A stretch of 8,008 nt of DNA, taken from positions 1-8,008 of the forward strand of contig JALWQD010000071.1 of the NCBI GenBank assembly GCA_026994735.1. The letters run 5' to 3'. The first letter of the stretch is position 1, and each line of letters starts with the position of its first letter. The notes under the pieces were generated by a model that saw nothing but the letters and a program-made list of their open reading frames with translations, did not search any database and was not told the DNA's origin. This document shows, in pieces, positions 1 to 6,569 of the stretch. A program made the translations under genes and the position numbers. The stretch comes from Gammaproteobacteria bacterium. GTDB taxonomy: Bacteria; Pseudomonadota; Gammaproteobacteria; SZUA-140.

Positions 1-1481
1 TCATCGGCGTGTTCGGGATGGTAGCGTGAGGCCTGGATTTGGCGTACCAGCATTCGCCGCCGCGAATGCCGGCCATAGCTGGCTTCCCAGCGACGTAGCC
101 CTTCTTCACAGCTGCGCTGGCCCATAACAGCCAGTAGTTGACCATAGTAATCATCATTTGGCCTTGATGTTGTCTCCGGCCAAGTCGTTTCTGCCGGCGC
201 TTTCCACCGCTGACGTAAATGATAAATCAACGTGACCAGCCAGAGTATCAACAGCATCAGGCTGATTTCTCGCCAGTAGGCAAAGCTCTCGCTTGTACCG
301 TCACTTTCTGTGCTCTGGCCGTCTCTCCTTGCTGACTGGTTTTGTTCATTGTCGGCAATGGTCACGTTCATGGTTTCACCCGCCAGTTGCACAACAGCCA
401 TTTGAGCCTTGATTGGATCAAAATAGGGGATACTGATCGCTGGCAACGTGAAGCCGCCGGACTGTTTGGGAATCAGAGCGAACCGGTAATGCCGCTGGCT
501 GACGGGCTGCCATTGCTCGTTGTTGGTGATCGCCTCGTCGAGAGGACGTTCCGGAAATACCTTTATCGTTGCCGGAAAACGGCCCAGAGGTAACATTGCC
601 GGCATCTGCACGGGCAGGACATTGGCTGTCAGGGAAACCTCCCAGTTCATTACCGGGTTATCTGCTGGCGTCGATTTTTGTTGCGACAGACGGGCAGATA
701 ACGAGGGTTTACCGATGAGTAACGAGGGCGGGATATTGGCCGGCAATGGTCGTGCTGTCAGACTCAGTCGACCAGCTGGCAGGCGTTTACGTTTACCGGC
801 AACCGTTTCCACCCAAATGGCCGGCAGACGGAGTTCGATGGCACCCGCCTGACGGGCGGCAATTGCCCAGGCCATTGTTGTTACCCGGTAAGGTACGCCA
901 TCAATGCTGTCGTTACTTTCACGTGAGGGCAGACGCAGCAGATCAATATCCGTGGGCGTGCTATCGAGTGGACCATCAAGACGGGCATCCTTGATATCGA
1001 CACGATGATAAAAGGCGAGATAAGCCGTACTGGTTTGCTGCACCCATGGCTTGTTTTCCGTAATGCCGTGACGCACAAAAAATTCCGGTGTTGTTTCAGT
1101 GCTTGCAGCCAGAACACGCAGTTGAAGGGCCGCTGTTTGCAGACCGGCGACGGTGAACGATGGGATGATGATATCACCGCTGTGACGGGGAAAAAGTTCA
1201 AGTCGCAGGGTCGATGTCGAACGACCTTCGGCCCTGGCCAGTGAAAAACGGTGTTGTTCCCGGGGTATTCCCAGTTCAAAGTCACGCGTAAGCGGGCTGA
1301 GGTCAATATTCGGTGCTTCGCCTTCCGCACGCAGACGGGTATCACTGTTGGTCAGTGTCAGTTTGAGGATGACATGTTCATCCTGGCTGACAATGCGGCG
1401 ATCGACTTCGGCATGAAAACTTGCCGCCATGACGGCTGCGGGCATGCAAACAGCGAATAACAGCAGGAAGAGCCTTACCAT
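1..1481 (-). CDS. batD: BatD-like (oxygen-tolerance) membrane protein, partial at its C-terminus
   Basis: The frame is open from the ATG at 1481 to the left edge, giving 493 complete codons without a stop. A clear signal peptide, MVRLFLLLFAVCMPAAVMA (1-19), is followed by ASFHAEVDRRIVSQDEHVIL, the typical BatD N-terminal strand pattern (A.VDR..V...E...L.L). A long beta-rich periplasmic region follows, with repeated Ig-like segments (for example FELGIPREQHRFSLA and WEVSLTANVLPVQMP). One transmembrane helix lies at about 406-423 (ISLMLLILWLVTLIYHL), then a basic cytoplasmic tail (LRQRWK onward). The visible tail is about 70 residues and already looks like the end of the family's C-terminal helical part, so little may be missing. 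The start overlaps the TPR gene stop as ATGGTAA. BatD is thought to serve as a membrane partner of BatA/BatB; no enzyme activity is known. Confidence 0.9.
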   Translation of the reverse strand, partial: MVRLFLLLFAVCMPAAVMAASFHAEVDRRIVSQDEHVILKLTLTNSDTRLRAEGEAPNIDLSPLTRDFELGIPREQHRFSLARAEGRSTSTLRLELFPRHSGDIIIPSFTVAGLQTAALQLRVLAASTETTPEFFVRHGITENKPWVQQTSTAYLAFYHRVDIKDARLDGPLDSTPTDIDLLRLPSRESNDSIDGVPYRVTTMAWAIAARQAGAIELRLPAIWVETVAGKRKRLPAGRLSLTARPLPANIPPSLLIGKPSLSARLSQQKSTPADNPVMNWEVSLTANVLPVQMPAMLPLGRFPATIKVFPERPLDEAITNNEQWQPVSQRHYRFALIPKQSGGFTLPAISIPYFDPIKAQMAVVQLAGETMNVTIADNEQNQSARRDGQSTESDGTSESFAYWREISLMLLILWLVTLIYHLRQRWKAPAETTWPETTSRPNDDYYGQLLAVMGQRSCEEGLRRWEASYGRHSRRRMLVRQIQASRYHPEHAD

Positions 1482-2290
1482 GCCGGCATGATGGGCACAA
1501 AAGACGGGCGCCTGGCTTCTTCTTCGGCAATGCGTTGGCGTACTAACTGTGAGACATCTTCAGACAAGAGACTACGACGATAGCGTGCCAATGCCAGCAG
1601 TTCGTTGTCAACGGTATGCGGCCCGTTTTGGCGCTGGTGCTTGTCAGGCAGGGAAAAGGTTTGCTGCCAGCGGGCCAGGGCTGTGGCCAGTTGACGGCTA
1701 TCTGGCAGGCTATTGTCCGCTGACGTGTTTTCTGTGGCTTCTGCCTTCCGGGTATCCGGAGCGGTAGAGGGGGCCAGTGATCGCTTTTCCTGCCGCAGTA
1801 AGTTCAAATTACGTTGCGCGCGCGCATGCGTTGGCAGCAATTGCAGCGTCGTGCGGTATGCCGCGATTGCGGCTACCCGATCACCCTGGCGGGCGAGGGT
1901 GTTGCCGATGTTGTACCAGGCCGATGCCCGTTGCTTGTCATCAGCAGCTCGCTCGACAGCGCGGGTGAAATTCTCCTTCGCGGTTGTCCAGTCATGCCGG
2001 TAATAGGCAATGGCTCCGGCACCGAAGGCGGCACGAAAACTGTCGAGCGCATGAAACAGCCGCAGAGCCTTCGTATAGTCCTGCTGCTGAAAAGCTTGCT
2101 CGGCAAAGGCTTCCTCCAAGGATGTTCCAGGAGCGGCACTGACCCTGGTCGTCAGTATGACGACAAATAACAGCATGATGAAATATATCATGCCGGGAAA
2201 TGATCGCGGCGAGTCCTTGTTTGCACGTGACGAATGCATGGTGAGTGATCTTAGCAGGCCAATAGCGCTGAGTGAAAAGTACTTAATCAT
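1475..2290 (-). CDS. batC: Membrane-anchored TPR protein, BatC-like
   Basis: The protein has 271 residues from the ATG at 2290. One hydrophobic segment (about 34-49, MIYFIMLLFVVILTTR) is preceded by a polar, basic stretch, so it is a signal anchor or a signal peptide (possible cleavage near VSAA, 50-53) that places the rest in the periplasm. Tetratricopeptide-like repeats follow at about 58-82 (AFQQQDYTKALRLF), 85-113 (GAGAIAYYRHDWTTAKENFTRA) and 122-156 (ASAWYNIGNTLARQGDRVAA and on). A low-complexity Thr/Ser/Ala linker (about 172-200) and a charged helical tail ending PSFVPIMPAW come last. TPRs usually mediate protein-protein contacts, here presumably with BatA, BatB or BatD. The start at 2290 was chosen for the 8-base overlap with batB. 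A TTG at 2323 and an ATG at 2239, nearer the hydrophobic segment, are alternatives. The end overlaps batD by 7 bases. Confidence 0.85.
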   Translation of the reverse strand: MIKYFSLSAIGLLRSLTMHSSRANKDSPRSFPGMIYFIMLLFVVILTTRVSAAPGTSLEEAFAEQAFQQQDYTKALRLFHALDSFRAAFGAGAIAYYRHDWTTAKENFTRAVERAADDKQRASAWYNIGNTLARQGDRVAAIAAYRTTLQLLPTHARAQRNLNLLRQEKRSLAPSTAPDTRKAEATENTSADNSLPDSRQLATALARWQQTFSLPDKHQRQNGPHTVDNELLALARYRRSLLSEDVSQLVRQRIAEEEARRPSFVPIMPAW

Positions 2291-3251
2291 GACGAAACGG
2301 GATGCTGCTGAGAAGGAAAACAATCACACTGGCCGCGATCAGCCAGGGAGTCAGCGGATAGCCATCATCTCGCTCCTGCGGCAGGCGCTGACCCTGCAGT
2401 CGGGAAAAAACAGCCATGACAGCGTCATCCTCATCCTGGCCGATAACCGTCATGGCGCCCGAGCTTCTTCTGGCCAGGGTTTGCAACCAGTTGAATCGGG
2501 GTCGCGAGACATGCAGTGCCCCGTTATCATCACGTAAAAAATGACCTCGTCCATCACTGATCGGAGCGCCAGAGTCACTGCCGAGGGCGAGAATATTCAA
2601 GGGAATATGGTCTGCAGCAAGCTGCGCAACCGTCTTTTCAACGACATCGCTGGCAAAAACCTCGCCATCTGTTAGCAGCAAGATGGCGCGACCGCTGACG
2701 GGACTATCGCTGAGCAGGGTGCGGGCTAATTCCAGGGCCTGCGTGAGATTGCTGCCATGGCGGCGGGTCAACTGGCTGCCGAGCGTTTTGATGTAGTGCC
2801 GCATACTGCTGTGATCTGTACTTAATGGTAACAGTGGGTAAGCTTCCGCAGAATAAGCAATCAGGGCAATACGGCTGGCTGGCAACTGCTGTTCGAGACG
2901 CAGCCATTCATTGATTGCCCGCTTTAATCGGCTTGGTTGCATATCGCTTGCTGTCATCGATGGCGAGATATCAACAACGGTGACAATATCGATATACGTC
3001 GTTGGTGCGACAGACGCGCTCTTTGGCCAACCATAAATACGTGGCTGCATGAGCGCGAAAATGAAGCATAGCCAGGCCAGTAACAAGGCAGGGAAGAGAT
3101 AACGTCGCTGACTCAAGGGCCGTGTTATGTAGGGACTCAGGTCACTGGCTATAAAACGTTTCGCCAGTAGCCGACGCTTGCTGACCTGAGCCAGCAGCAG
3201 TGGTAGCAGCAAGAAAATGATTGCCAACGGCGAGAGAAAATGGATGCTCAT
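2283..3251 (-). CDS. batB: BatB-type VWA-domain membrane protein, without the fused TPR region
   Basis: This 322-residue protein is laid out like BatA. Transmembrane helices lie at about 6-21 and 51-68 around a strongly basic loop (KRRLLAKR, SQRR). A VWA domain follows at about 86-275, then a last helix at 301-317. The MIDAS motif DISPS is intact (Asp94, Ser96, Ser98), as is TDGE with Asp195. At the third metal site the usual GT is replaced by GSNLT, so Ser167 may serve, or Thr170. The chain stops at PFRHD just after the third helix. In many proteobacteria the protein at this position continues into a TPR region; here that region is the next gene, which overlaps by 8 bases (ATGATTAA). The ATG at 3251 follows the only intergenic gap in the window and has no evident Shine-Dalgarno sequence. 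It is probably periplasm-facing and part of the MoxR/Bat complex. Confidence 0.92.
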   Translation of the reverse strand: MSIHFLSPLAIIFLLLPLLLAQVSKRRLLAKRFIASDLSPYITRPLSQRRYLFPALLLAWLCFIFALMQPRIYGWPKSASVAPTTYIDIVTVVDISPSMTASDMQPSRLKRAINEWLRLEQQLPASRIALIAYSAEAYPLLPLSTDHSSMRHYIKTLGSQLTRRHGSNLTQALELARTLLSDSPVSGRAILLLTDGEVFASDVVEKTVAQLAADHIPLNILALGSDSGAPISDGRGHFLRDDNGALHVSRPRFNWLQTLARRSSGAMTVIGQDEDDAVMAVFSRLQGQRLPQERDDGYPLTPWLIAASVIVFLLSSIPFRHD

Positions 3252-3267
3252 CGTTTGCGCCAGCGGG
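3252..3267. other. Only intergenic gap in the window (batA-batB)
   Basis: Sixteen bases separate the batA TGA (3270-3268) from the batB ATG (3251). On the coding strand they read CCCGCTGGCGCAAACG. No AGGAG-like ribosome-binding site, hairpin or promoter element can be seen. The gap is short enough for ribosomes to reinitiate or for ordinary operon expression. Confidence 0.8.
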
Positions 3268-4254
3268 TCACGGTTGCACCGTCAGGTGTTGGCGCCAGAA
3301 ATGCGTCAACAACAGCAACAGCACCAGCAACAGCAAGCCACCAACCAGTGATTGTCCTGCCTTGGCCGGTGCTGGCAATTCGACTCTCGCCAGATCAGCA
3401 ATGTCGGCGAGGATCTTTGTCAGCGAAGCAAGGTCGTTACTGCGATAAAACTTGCCAGCGGTCAGTGTCGCCAGACTGGCCAGGCGTTGTTCATCGAGAG
3501 GTAACTGCGTTAATACCGGTGCCTTCATCGGCCCCTGGGGGAAGAATACGGGGCCGGAACGACCGATTGCGAGCGAAAAAATCCGCACCTTCTCTGTCTT
3601 TGCCAGTGTCACGGCCAGCTCTGGTGACAGTGTACCGGCCGTATTATGGCCATCACTGAAAAGGATCAGCAGACGCGAACGGGCATCGACATGACTGAGC
3701 TGCTCACTGGCGAGGGCGATGGCATCGCCCAGTGCTGTGCGCTCGCCCAGCAGGCCGGTTTTGAGGTTTGTAATCATTTCGGCAATAAAACGATGGTCAT
3801 CATTCAGTGGCAACAGGGTGATGGCTTCATCGGCAAAAACAATAATGCCGAAGCGATCCTGCGGGTTTGCAGCGACAAGTTTTTTGGCCGCTTCTCGAAC
3901 AATCCCCAGGCGGCTCAAGGGCGTGTCATTGTTATCTGCAGCGGCAAAGGCGCGCATTGAGCCCGAAACATCAATAGCCAGCATGATATTGCGGCCCAAA
4001 GTCGGTACTTCTGCCGACCAACCTCGCCAATAGGGGCCACTGATGGCAGCAAGGGCAAGCAGAATGGCTACTTGCAAGAGGCTTGCCGACGGTTTTTCAG
4101 CCTCAGCAAGTTGCCTCAGCAAGGCCGCCTGAGGGTGATAAATAGCGCGTCGCGCAAACACTACCTGGCCGCCATGCCGCTGGAGCCAAATCATAAACAG
4201 CAGGGCCAGTGGCAGCAGGGTCAGCAATAATGGCTGACTGAAGGCTATGGGCAT
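3268..4254 (-). CDS. batA: BatA-type VWA-domain membrane protein
   Basis: This 328-residue protein has the BatA architecture. There are two N-terminal transmembrane helices (about 7-24 and 59-75) joined by a basic, probably cytoplasmic loop. A von Willebrand factor A domain follows from about 88 to 290, then a leucine-rich C-terminal helix (302-319). The metal-binding MIDAS is intact: DVSGS (Asp95, Ser97, Ser99), Thr173 in GERTALGDAIALA, and Asp201 in LFSDGHN. By the positive-inside rule the VWA domain faces the periplasm. After the VWA core, LDEQRLASLATLTAGKFYRS (253-272) is the segment typical of Bat proteins. The N-terminal 10 bases overlap DUF4381, and only a weak GAG lies upstream of the ATG. 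A 16-base gap separates it from batB. It is thought to work with MoxR in the aerotolerance-type complex; the ligand is unknown. Confidence 0.93.
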   Translation of the reverse strand: MPIAFSQPLLLTLLPLALLFMIWLQRHGGQVVFARRAIYHPQAALLRQLAEAEKPSASLLQVAILLALAAISGPYWRGWSAEVPTLGRNIMLAIDVSGSMRAFAAADNNDTPLSRLGIVREAAKKLVAANPQDRFGIIVFADEAITLLPLNDDHRFIAEMITNLKTGLLGERTALGDAIALASEQLSHVDARSRLLILFSDGHNTAGTLSPELAVTLAKTEKVRIFSLAIGRSGPVFFPQGPMKAPVLTQLPLDEQRLASLATLTAGKFYRSNDLASLTKILADIADLARVELPAPAKAGQSLVGGLLLLVLLLLLTHFWRQHLTVQP

Positions 4255-4697
4255 GGCTGATGTGCTCGGTAATCATGAAGACAATATTGCATCATTTCGA
4301 GGCAAACCGGGTCGATTTTCGCACCAGCGTCGTTACGGTAGCGATGCCTGTCGAGGGCTTCAAGCAACGTCAGCCAGGCCTCATCAGACAGTGGGCAGGA
4401 TGAGGGACGTTGTTGCCCCAGGCGCTGTAAGTGATAGAGATAGCGCAATATTGCCGCCAGCTCGAAGGCCAGCTGTTGTGCTGCAATTGTGCCGTTATCA
4501 TAGGCCTCAATAAGGGCTGCAAGATTGATAGCAGGCTGTTCCCGGGATTTGTTCTCCGACCCGTGCAAACGCAGGATAATGCCGAGGCCAATGGCTGCCA
4601 TCAATATGCCGATGCTAACGGCAATCATCGGCCAGAATGTCGCTAGCGGCAGAAGGTCAATATCAGCAAGAGGCAGTGTTGTTTGCGAGCGGCTCAT
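4245..4697 (-). CDS. DUF4381 single-pass membrane protein
   Basis: This is a 150-residue protein. The N-terminus reads LADIDLLPLATFWP (10-23), which fits the DUF4381 pattern of a short 'L.DI.LP....WP' lead into a transmembrane helix (about 22-43, MIAVSIGILMAAIGLGIILRL with neighbouring residues). A soluble tail follows, starting LHGSENKSR. That positive stretch after the helix suggests a cytoplasmic C-terminal domain. The tail is helical and contains LAFELAAILRYLYHLQR (76-92) and DEAWLTLLEALD. Family members are small proteins found between DUF58 and VWA genes in MoxR/Bat operons; none has an assigned activity. The start overlaps the DUF58 stop by ATGA, with only a weak GAG 7 bases upstream. 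The end overlaps batA by 10 bases. Recognition rests on the N-terminal pattern, length and exact operon position. Confidence 0.82.
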   Translation of the reverse strand: MSRSQTTLPLADIDLLPLATFWPMIAVSIGILMAAIGLGIILRLHGSENKSREQPAINLAALIEAYDNGTIAAQQLAFELAAILRYLYHLQRLGQQRPSSCPLSDEAWLTLLEALDRHRYRNDAGAKIDPVCLEMMQYCLHDYRAHQPCP

Positions 4698-5671
4698 GAA
4701 AGAACTCTGCCCCGACGTTCACTGAGCCATTCGCTTACTGACAGCGAATCTGTTGTTAACAGCAGCTGATAATCGATGCCGTATTGCTGGCATTGCTGCT
4801 GCAACCGTTGTCGCTGTGCTCCCCGTATCCGCGCATAGTCTTGGCGTAAGCGGCTATCATCACTATTGATAACGATGACACGACCGGCATCATCAAGCAG
4901 ACGCAGTCTGCCTGATGGCGGCAGGGCCATCTCGGTCGTATCAAGCAGTTGCAGTAGCCGTACGCTCTGCCTTGCTGCCAGGACAGCCAATTGCTGGCCC
5001 AGCGCCCGTTCCTGATCAACACTGTCATGCAGATCGCTAATCAGGGTGAGCATGGATGCTGGCCGTGTCCATGCCGTCATCCGTTGCAGGGCTGTTGCCA
5101 TAGGGGTGTCACTGTCGACAGTGACGATGCCAGGCGCTGCGGTCCCTTGTAACAGCGCAATAATGCCCCCTAACTGCTGTGTTTCAGGGTAATGAGTGAT
5201 CTGTCCCTGTCCATGGAGGACCAGGGCAGTGACCGGTTCCCGCCGTTTTAGGGCGGCAAAGGCGAGCAGGGCAGCGCAGCGGCAGGCGCACCGGGATTTC
5301 AGTTCACCGGCACTGGCGAAATGCATTGTCGGCCGGTAATCGATGAGTAATGCCAGACTGTGGCGGCGCTCATCAGCAAAAACTTTGCTGCGGGGCTTGC
5401 CACTACGAGCCGTCGCCCGCCAATCAAGGTGGCGGATATCATCGCCCGCTTGATAGGCACGTGTTTCTATCGGCTCCATGCCCTGGCCATGCCAGACGGT
5501 CGGGCTTTCACCGGCTCGTATCCTGCTCTGGCCTGGAAGATTTCCGCGCTGAGTCATTACCTCGGCTTCAATTTTCTGCAATTCCCCGAGACCAAGAACA
5601 GTATCGGTGGCGATATCAGGGAATCGGGACACGGTCGAGTATGCGCTCAACGATCTGTTCACTGCTGACAT
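4694..5671 (-). CDS. DUF58 domain protein (VWA-like partner of MoxR)
   Basis: The protein has 325 residues from the ATG at 5671. The DUF58 core signature is clear: GMEPIETRAYQAGDDIRHLD (64-83), then W and RATARSGKP, then KVFADER. A degenerate VWA-like fold follows, with strand LALLIDYRPTM (Asp111), where the MIDAS pattern DxSxS has become DYRPT, and LISDLHD (Asp213). No convincing membrane segment was seen, so it is probably cytoplasmic next to MoxR. The start is uncertain. The ATG at 5671 has a weak GGA about 6 bases upstream and gives a 56-base overlap with moxR. A GTG at 5632 would give 312 residues and a 17-base overlap and would also fit family length. The reading frame stays open further upstream to about 5794, but that part lies wholly inside moxR and is not family-like. 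Its stop overlaps the DUF4381 start by ATGA. Molecular function is unknown beyond the MoxR/Bat association. Confidence 0.9.
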   Translation of the reverse strand: MSAVNRSLSAYSTVSRFPDIATDTVLGLGELQKIEAEVMTQRGNLPGQSRIRAGESPTVWHGQGMEPIETRAYQAGDDIRHLDWRATARSGKPRSKVFADERRHSLALLIDYRPTMHFASAGELKSRCACRCAALLAFAALKRREPVTALVLHGQGQITHYPETQQLGGIIALLQGTAAPGIVTVDSDTPMATALQRMTAWTRPASMLTLISDLHDSVDQERALGQQLAVLAARQSVRLLQLLDTTEMALPPSGRLRLLDDAGRVIVINSDDSRLRQDYARIRGAQRQRLQQQCQQYGIDYQLLLTTDSLSVSEWLSERRGRVLS

Positions 5672-6569
5672 TTGCTGTCCGGGCAAGAAAACTGGCAGCA
5701 ATGCGGTGGCCGATGACAGCGGGAGCGAGACGCAGGATATCATCCGGCTCAACAAAATCCCGTTGGCAAAGAAAGGCCTGAGCACGAGCAGCATGGGCCA
5801 GCGCCAGAGAGGCTCGGGGAGACGCGCCGAGGCTCAGCCAGTCGGCCAGCTCCGGGTCCCAGTCGGCCGGATGACGACTGGCGGCAACAAGTGTAACAAT
5901 GTAGCGGGCAAGCATATCATCAAGATAAACCGCCTTCACCGACTGCCGTGCCTGAGCCAGTGTTGCCCCTGTCAGGACAGGCTGAAAGCGAATACCCTTA
6001 TCATTATTATCCTGTAAGCCATTGATAACAAGCTGTGTTTCTGTTTCCTGTGTCGGATAGTCAATGACCAGCTTGAGCATAAAACGGTCGAGCTGTGCTT
6101 CCGGCAGAGGGTAGGTGCCTTCCTGCTCAATGGGGTTTTGGGTGGCGATGACAAGAAAGTTCTCAGCCAGGGGACGGGTTTCTCCCGAGACGGTGATCTG
6201 GCCTTCCTGCATCGCTTCAAGCAGGGCAGACTGCACCTTTGGCGGCGCACGGTTGATTTCATCGGCCAGGACAATATCACTGAACAAGGGGCCGGGGATA
6301 AAATCAAAGCGTCCTTCATCGGCACGCAGTATTTCCGAGCCAGTGATATCACCCGGTATCATGTCGGGTGTGAACTGGATACGCTGGAAATCGAGCTGGG
6401 TAGCCGCTGCCAATGCCCGGACGGCGGTTGTCTTGGCCAACCCCGGCAGACCTTCAATAAGCATATGGCCACCACAGAGGAGGCCACAAAGGAGGCCTTC
6501 TATGAAAGCCTCCTGGCCAAGAATCTGTGCCTCTAATTGGTTTTGAAGAGCCTTCAATTGATCGTTCAT
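5616..6569 (-). CDS. moxR: MoxR-family AAA+ ATPase
   Basis: This 317-residue protein has the full MoxR layout. A short N-terminal helical part ends in ILGQEAFIEG (16-25). Walker A is EGLPGLAKTT (39-48, Lys46 and Thr47). FTPDMIPGDITG (66-77) is a family signature. Walker B is IVLADEINRA (99-108, Asp103-Glu104), followed by APPKVQSALLEAMQE (108-122). Sensor 1 lies in IATQNPIEQEGTYPLPEAQLD (from 141), and the lid carries GASPRASLAL with Arg252 as the likely sensor-2 arginine. All catalytic residues are present, so it should be an active cytoplasmic ATPase. MoxR proteins act as chaperone-like ATPases that work with VWA-domain proteins encoded beside them, as here. The start overlaps the hpnE stop by ATGA and lacks a clear ribosome-binding site. 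The last bases overlap the DUF58 gene. The specific substrate cannot be read from sequence. Confidence 0.95.
   Translation of the reverse strand: MNDQLKALQNQLEAQILGQEAFIEGLLCGLLCGGHMLIEGLPGLAKTTAVRALAAATQLDFQRIQFTPDMIPGDITGSEILRADEGRFDFIPGPLFSDIVLADEINRAPPKVQSALLEAMQEGQITVSGETRPLAENFLVIATQNPIEQEGTYPLPEAQLDRFMLKLVIDYPTQETETQLVINGLQDNNDKGIRFQPVLTGATLAQARQSVKAVYLDDMLARYIVTLVAASRHPADWDPELADWLSLGASPRASLALAHAARAQAFLCQRDFVEPDDILRLAPAVIGHRIAASFLARTANVSSEQIVERILDRVPIP
6477..6518 (-). repeat. Short tandem and inverted repeat inside moxR
   Basis: On the coding strand two 12-base units of the form GGCCTCCTYTGT lie head to tail and encode the two GLLC turns of EGLLCGLLCGG just before Walker A. Upstream on the same strand, AGGAGGC (6514-6508) is complementary to GCCTCCT in either unit (nearest at 6496-6490), with an 11-base loop. 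The stem could continue through GGCC (6518-6515) pairing with GGCC (6485-6482) after a 4-base bulge. The protein has normal MoxR length here, so this is not an insertion. Any function as an mRNA hairpin is speculative. Confidence 0.45.

Noticed and set aside
1..400. Possible stop of batD at the very left edge (TCA at 1-3 on the plus strand)
   Set aside because: That TGA is out of frame with batD (the last full batD codon is 5-3), so the gene continues beyond the window.
881..1345. 154-codon minus-strand open frame inside batD
   Set aside because: It overlaps batD in another frame; the batD frame carries the signal peptide, family pattern and membrane helix, so this one is a shadow.
2283..2323. 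Possible frameshift that breaks one fused VWA-TPR gene
   Set aside because: The TPR product has its own well-formed hydrophobic N-terminal segment and a tidy start/stop overlap, so two genuine genes are the simpler reading; kept as a check in the split-gene finding.
3300..3345. CAG/CAA-rich simple repeat on the plus strand
   Set aside because: It is the reverse complement of CTG/TTG leucine codons for the third membrane helix of BatA; composition explains it without a microsatellite.
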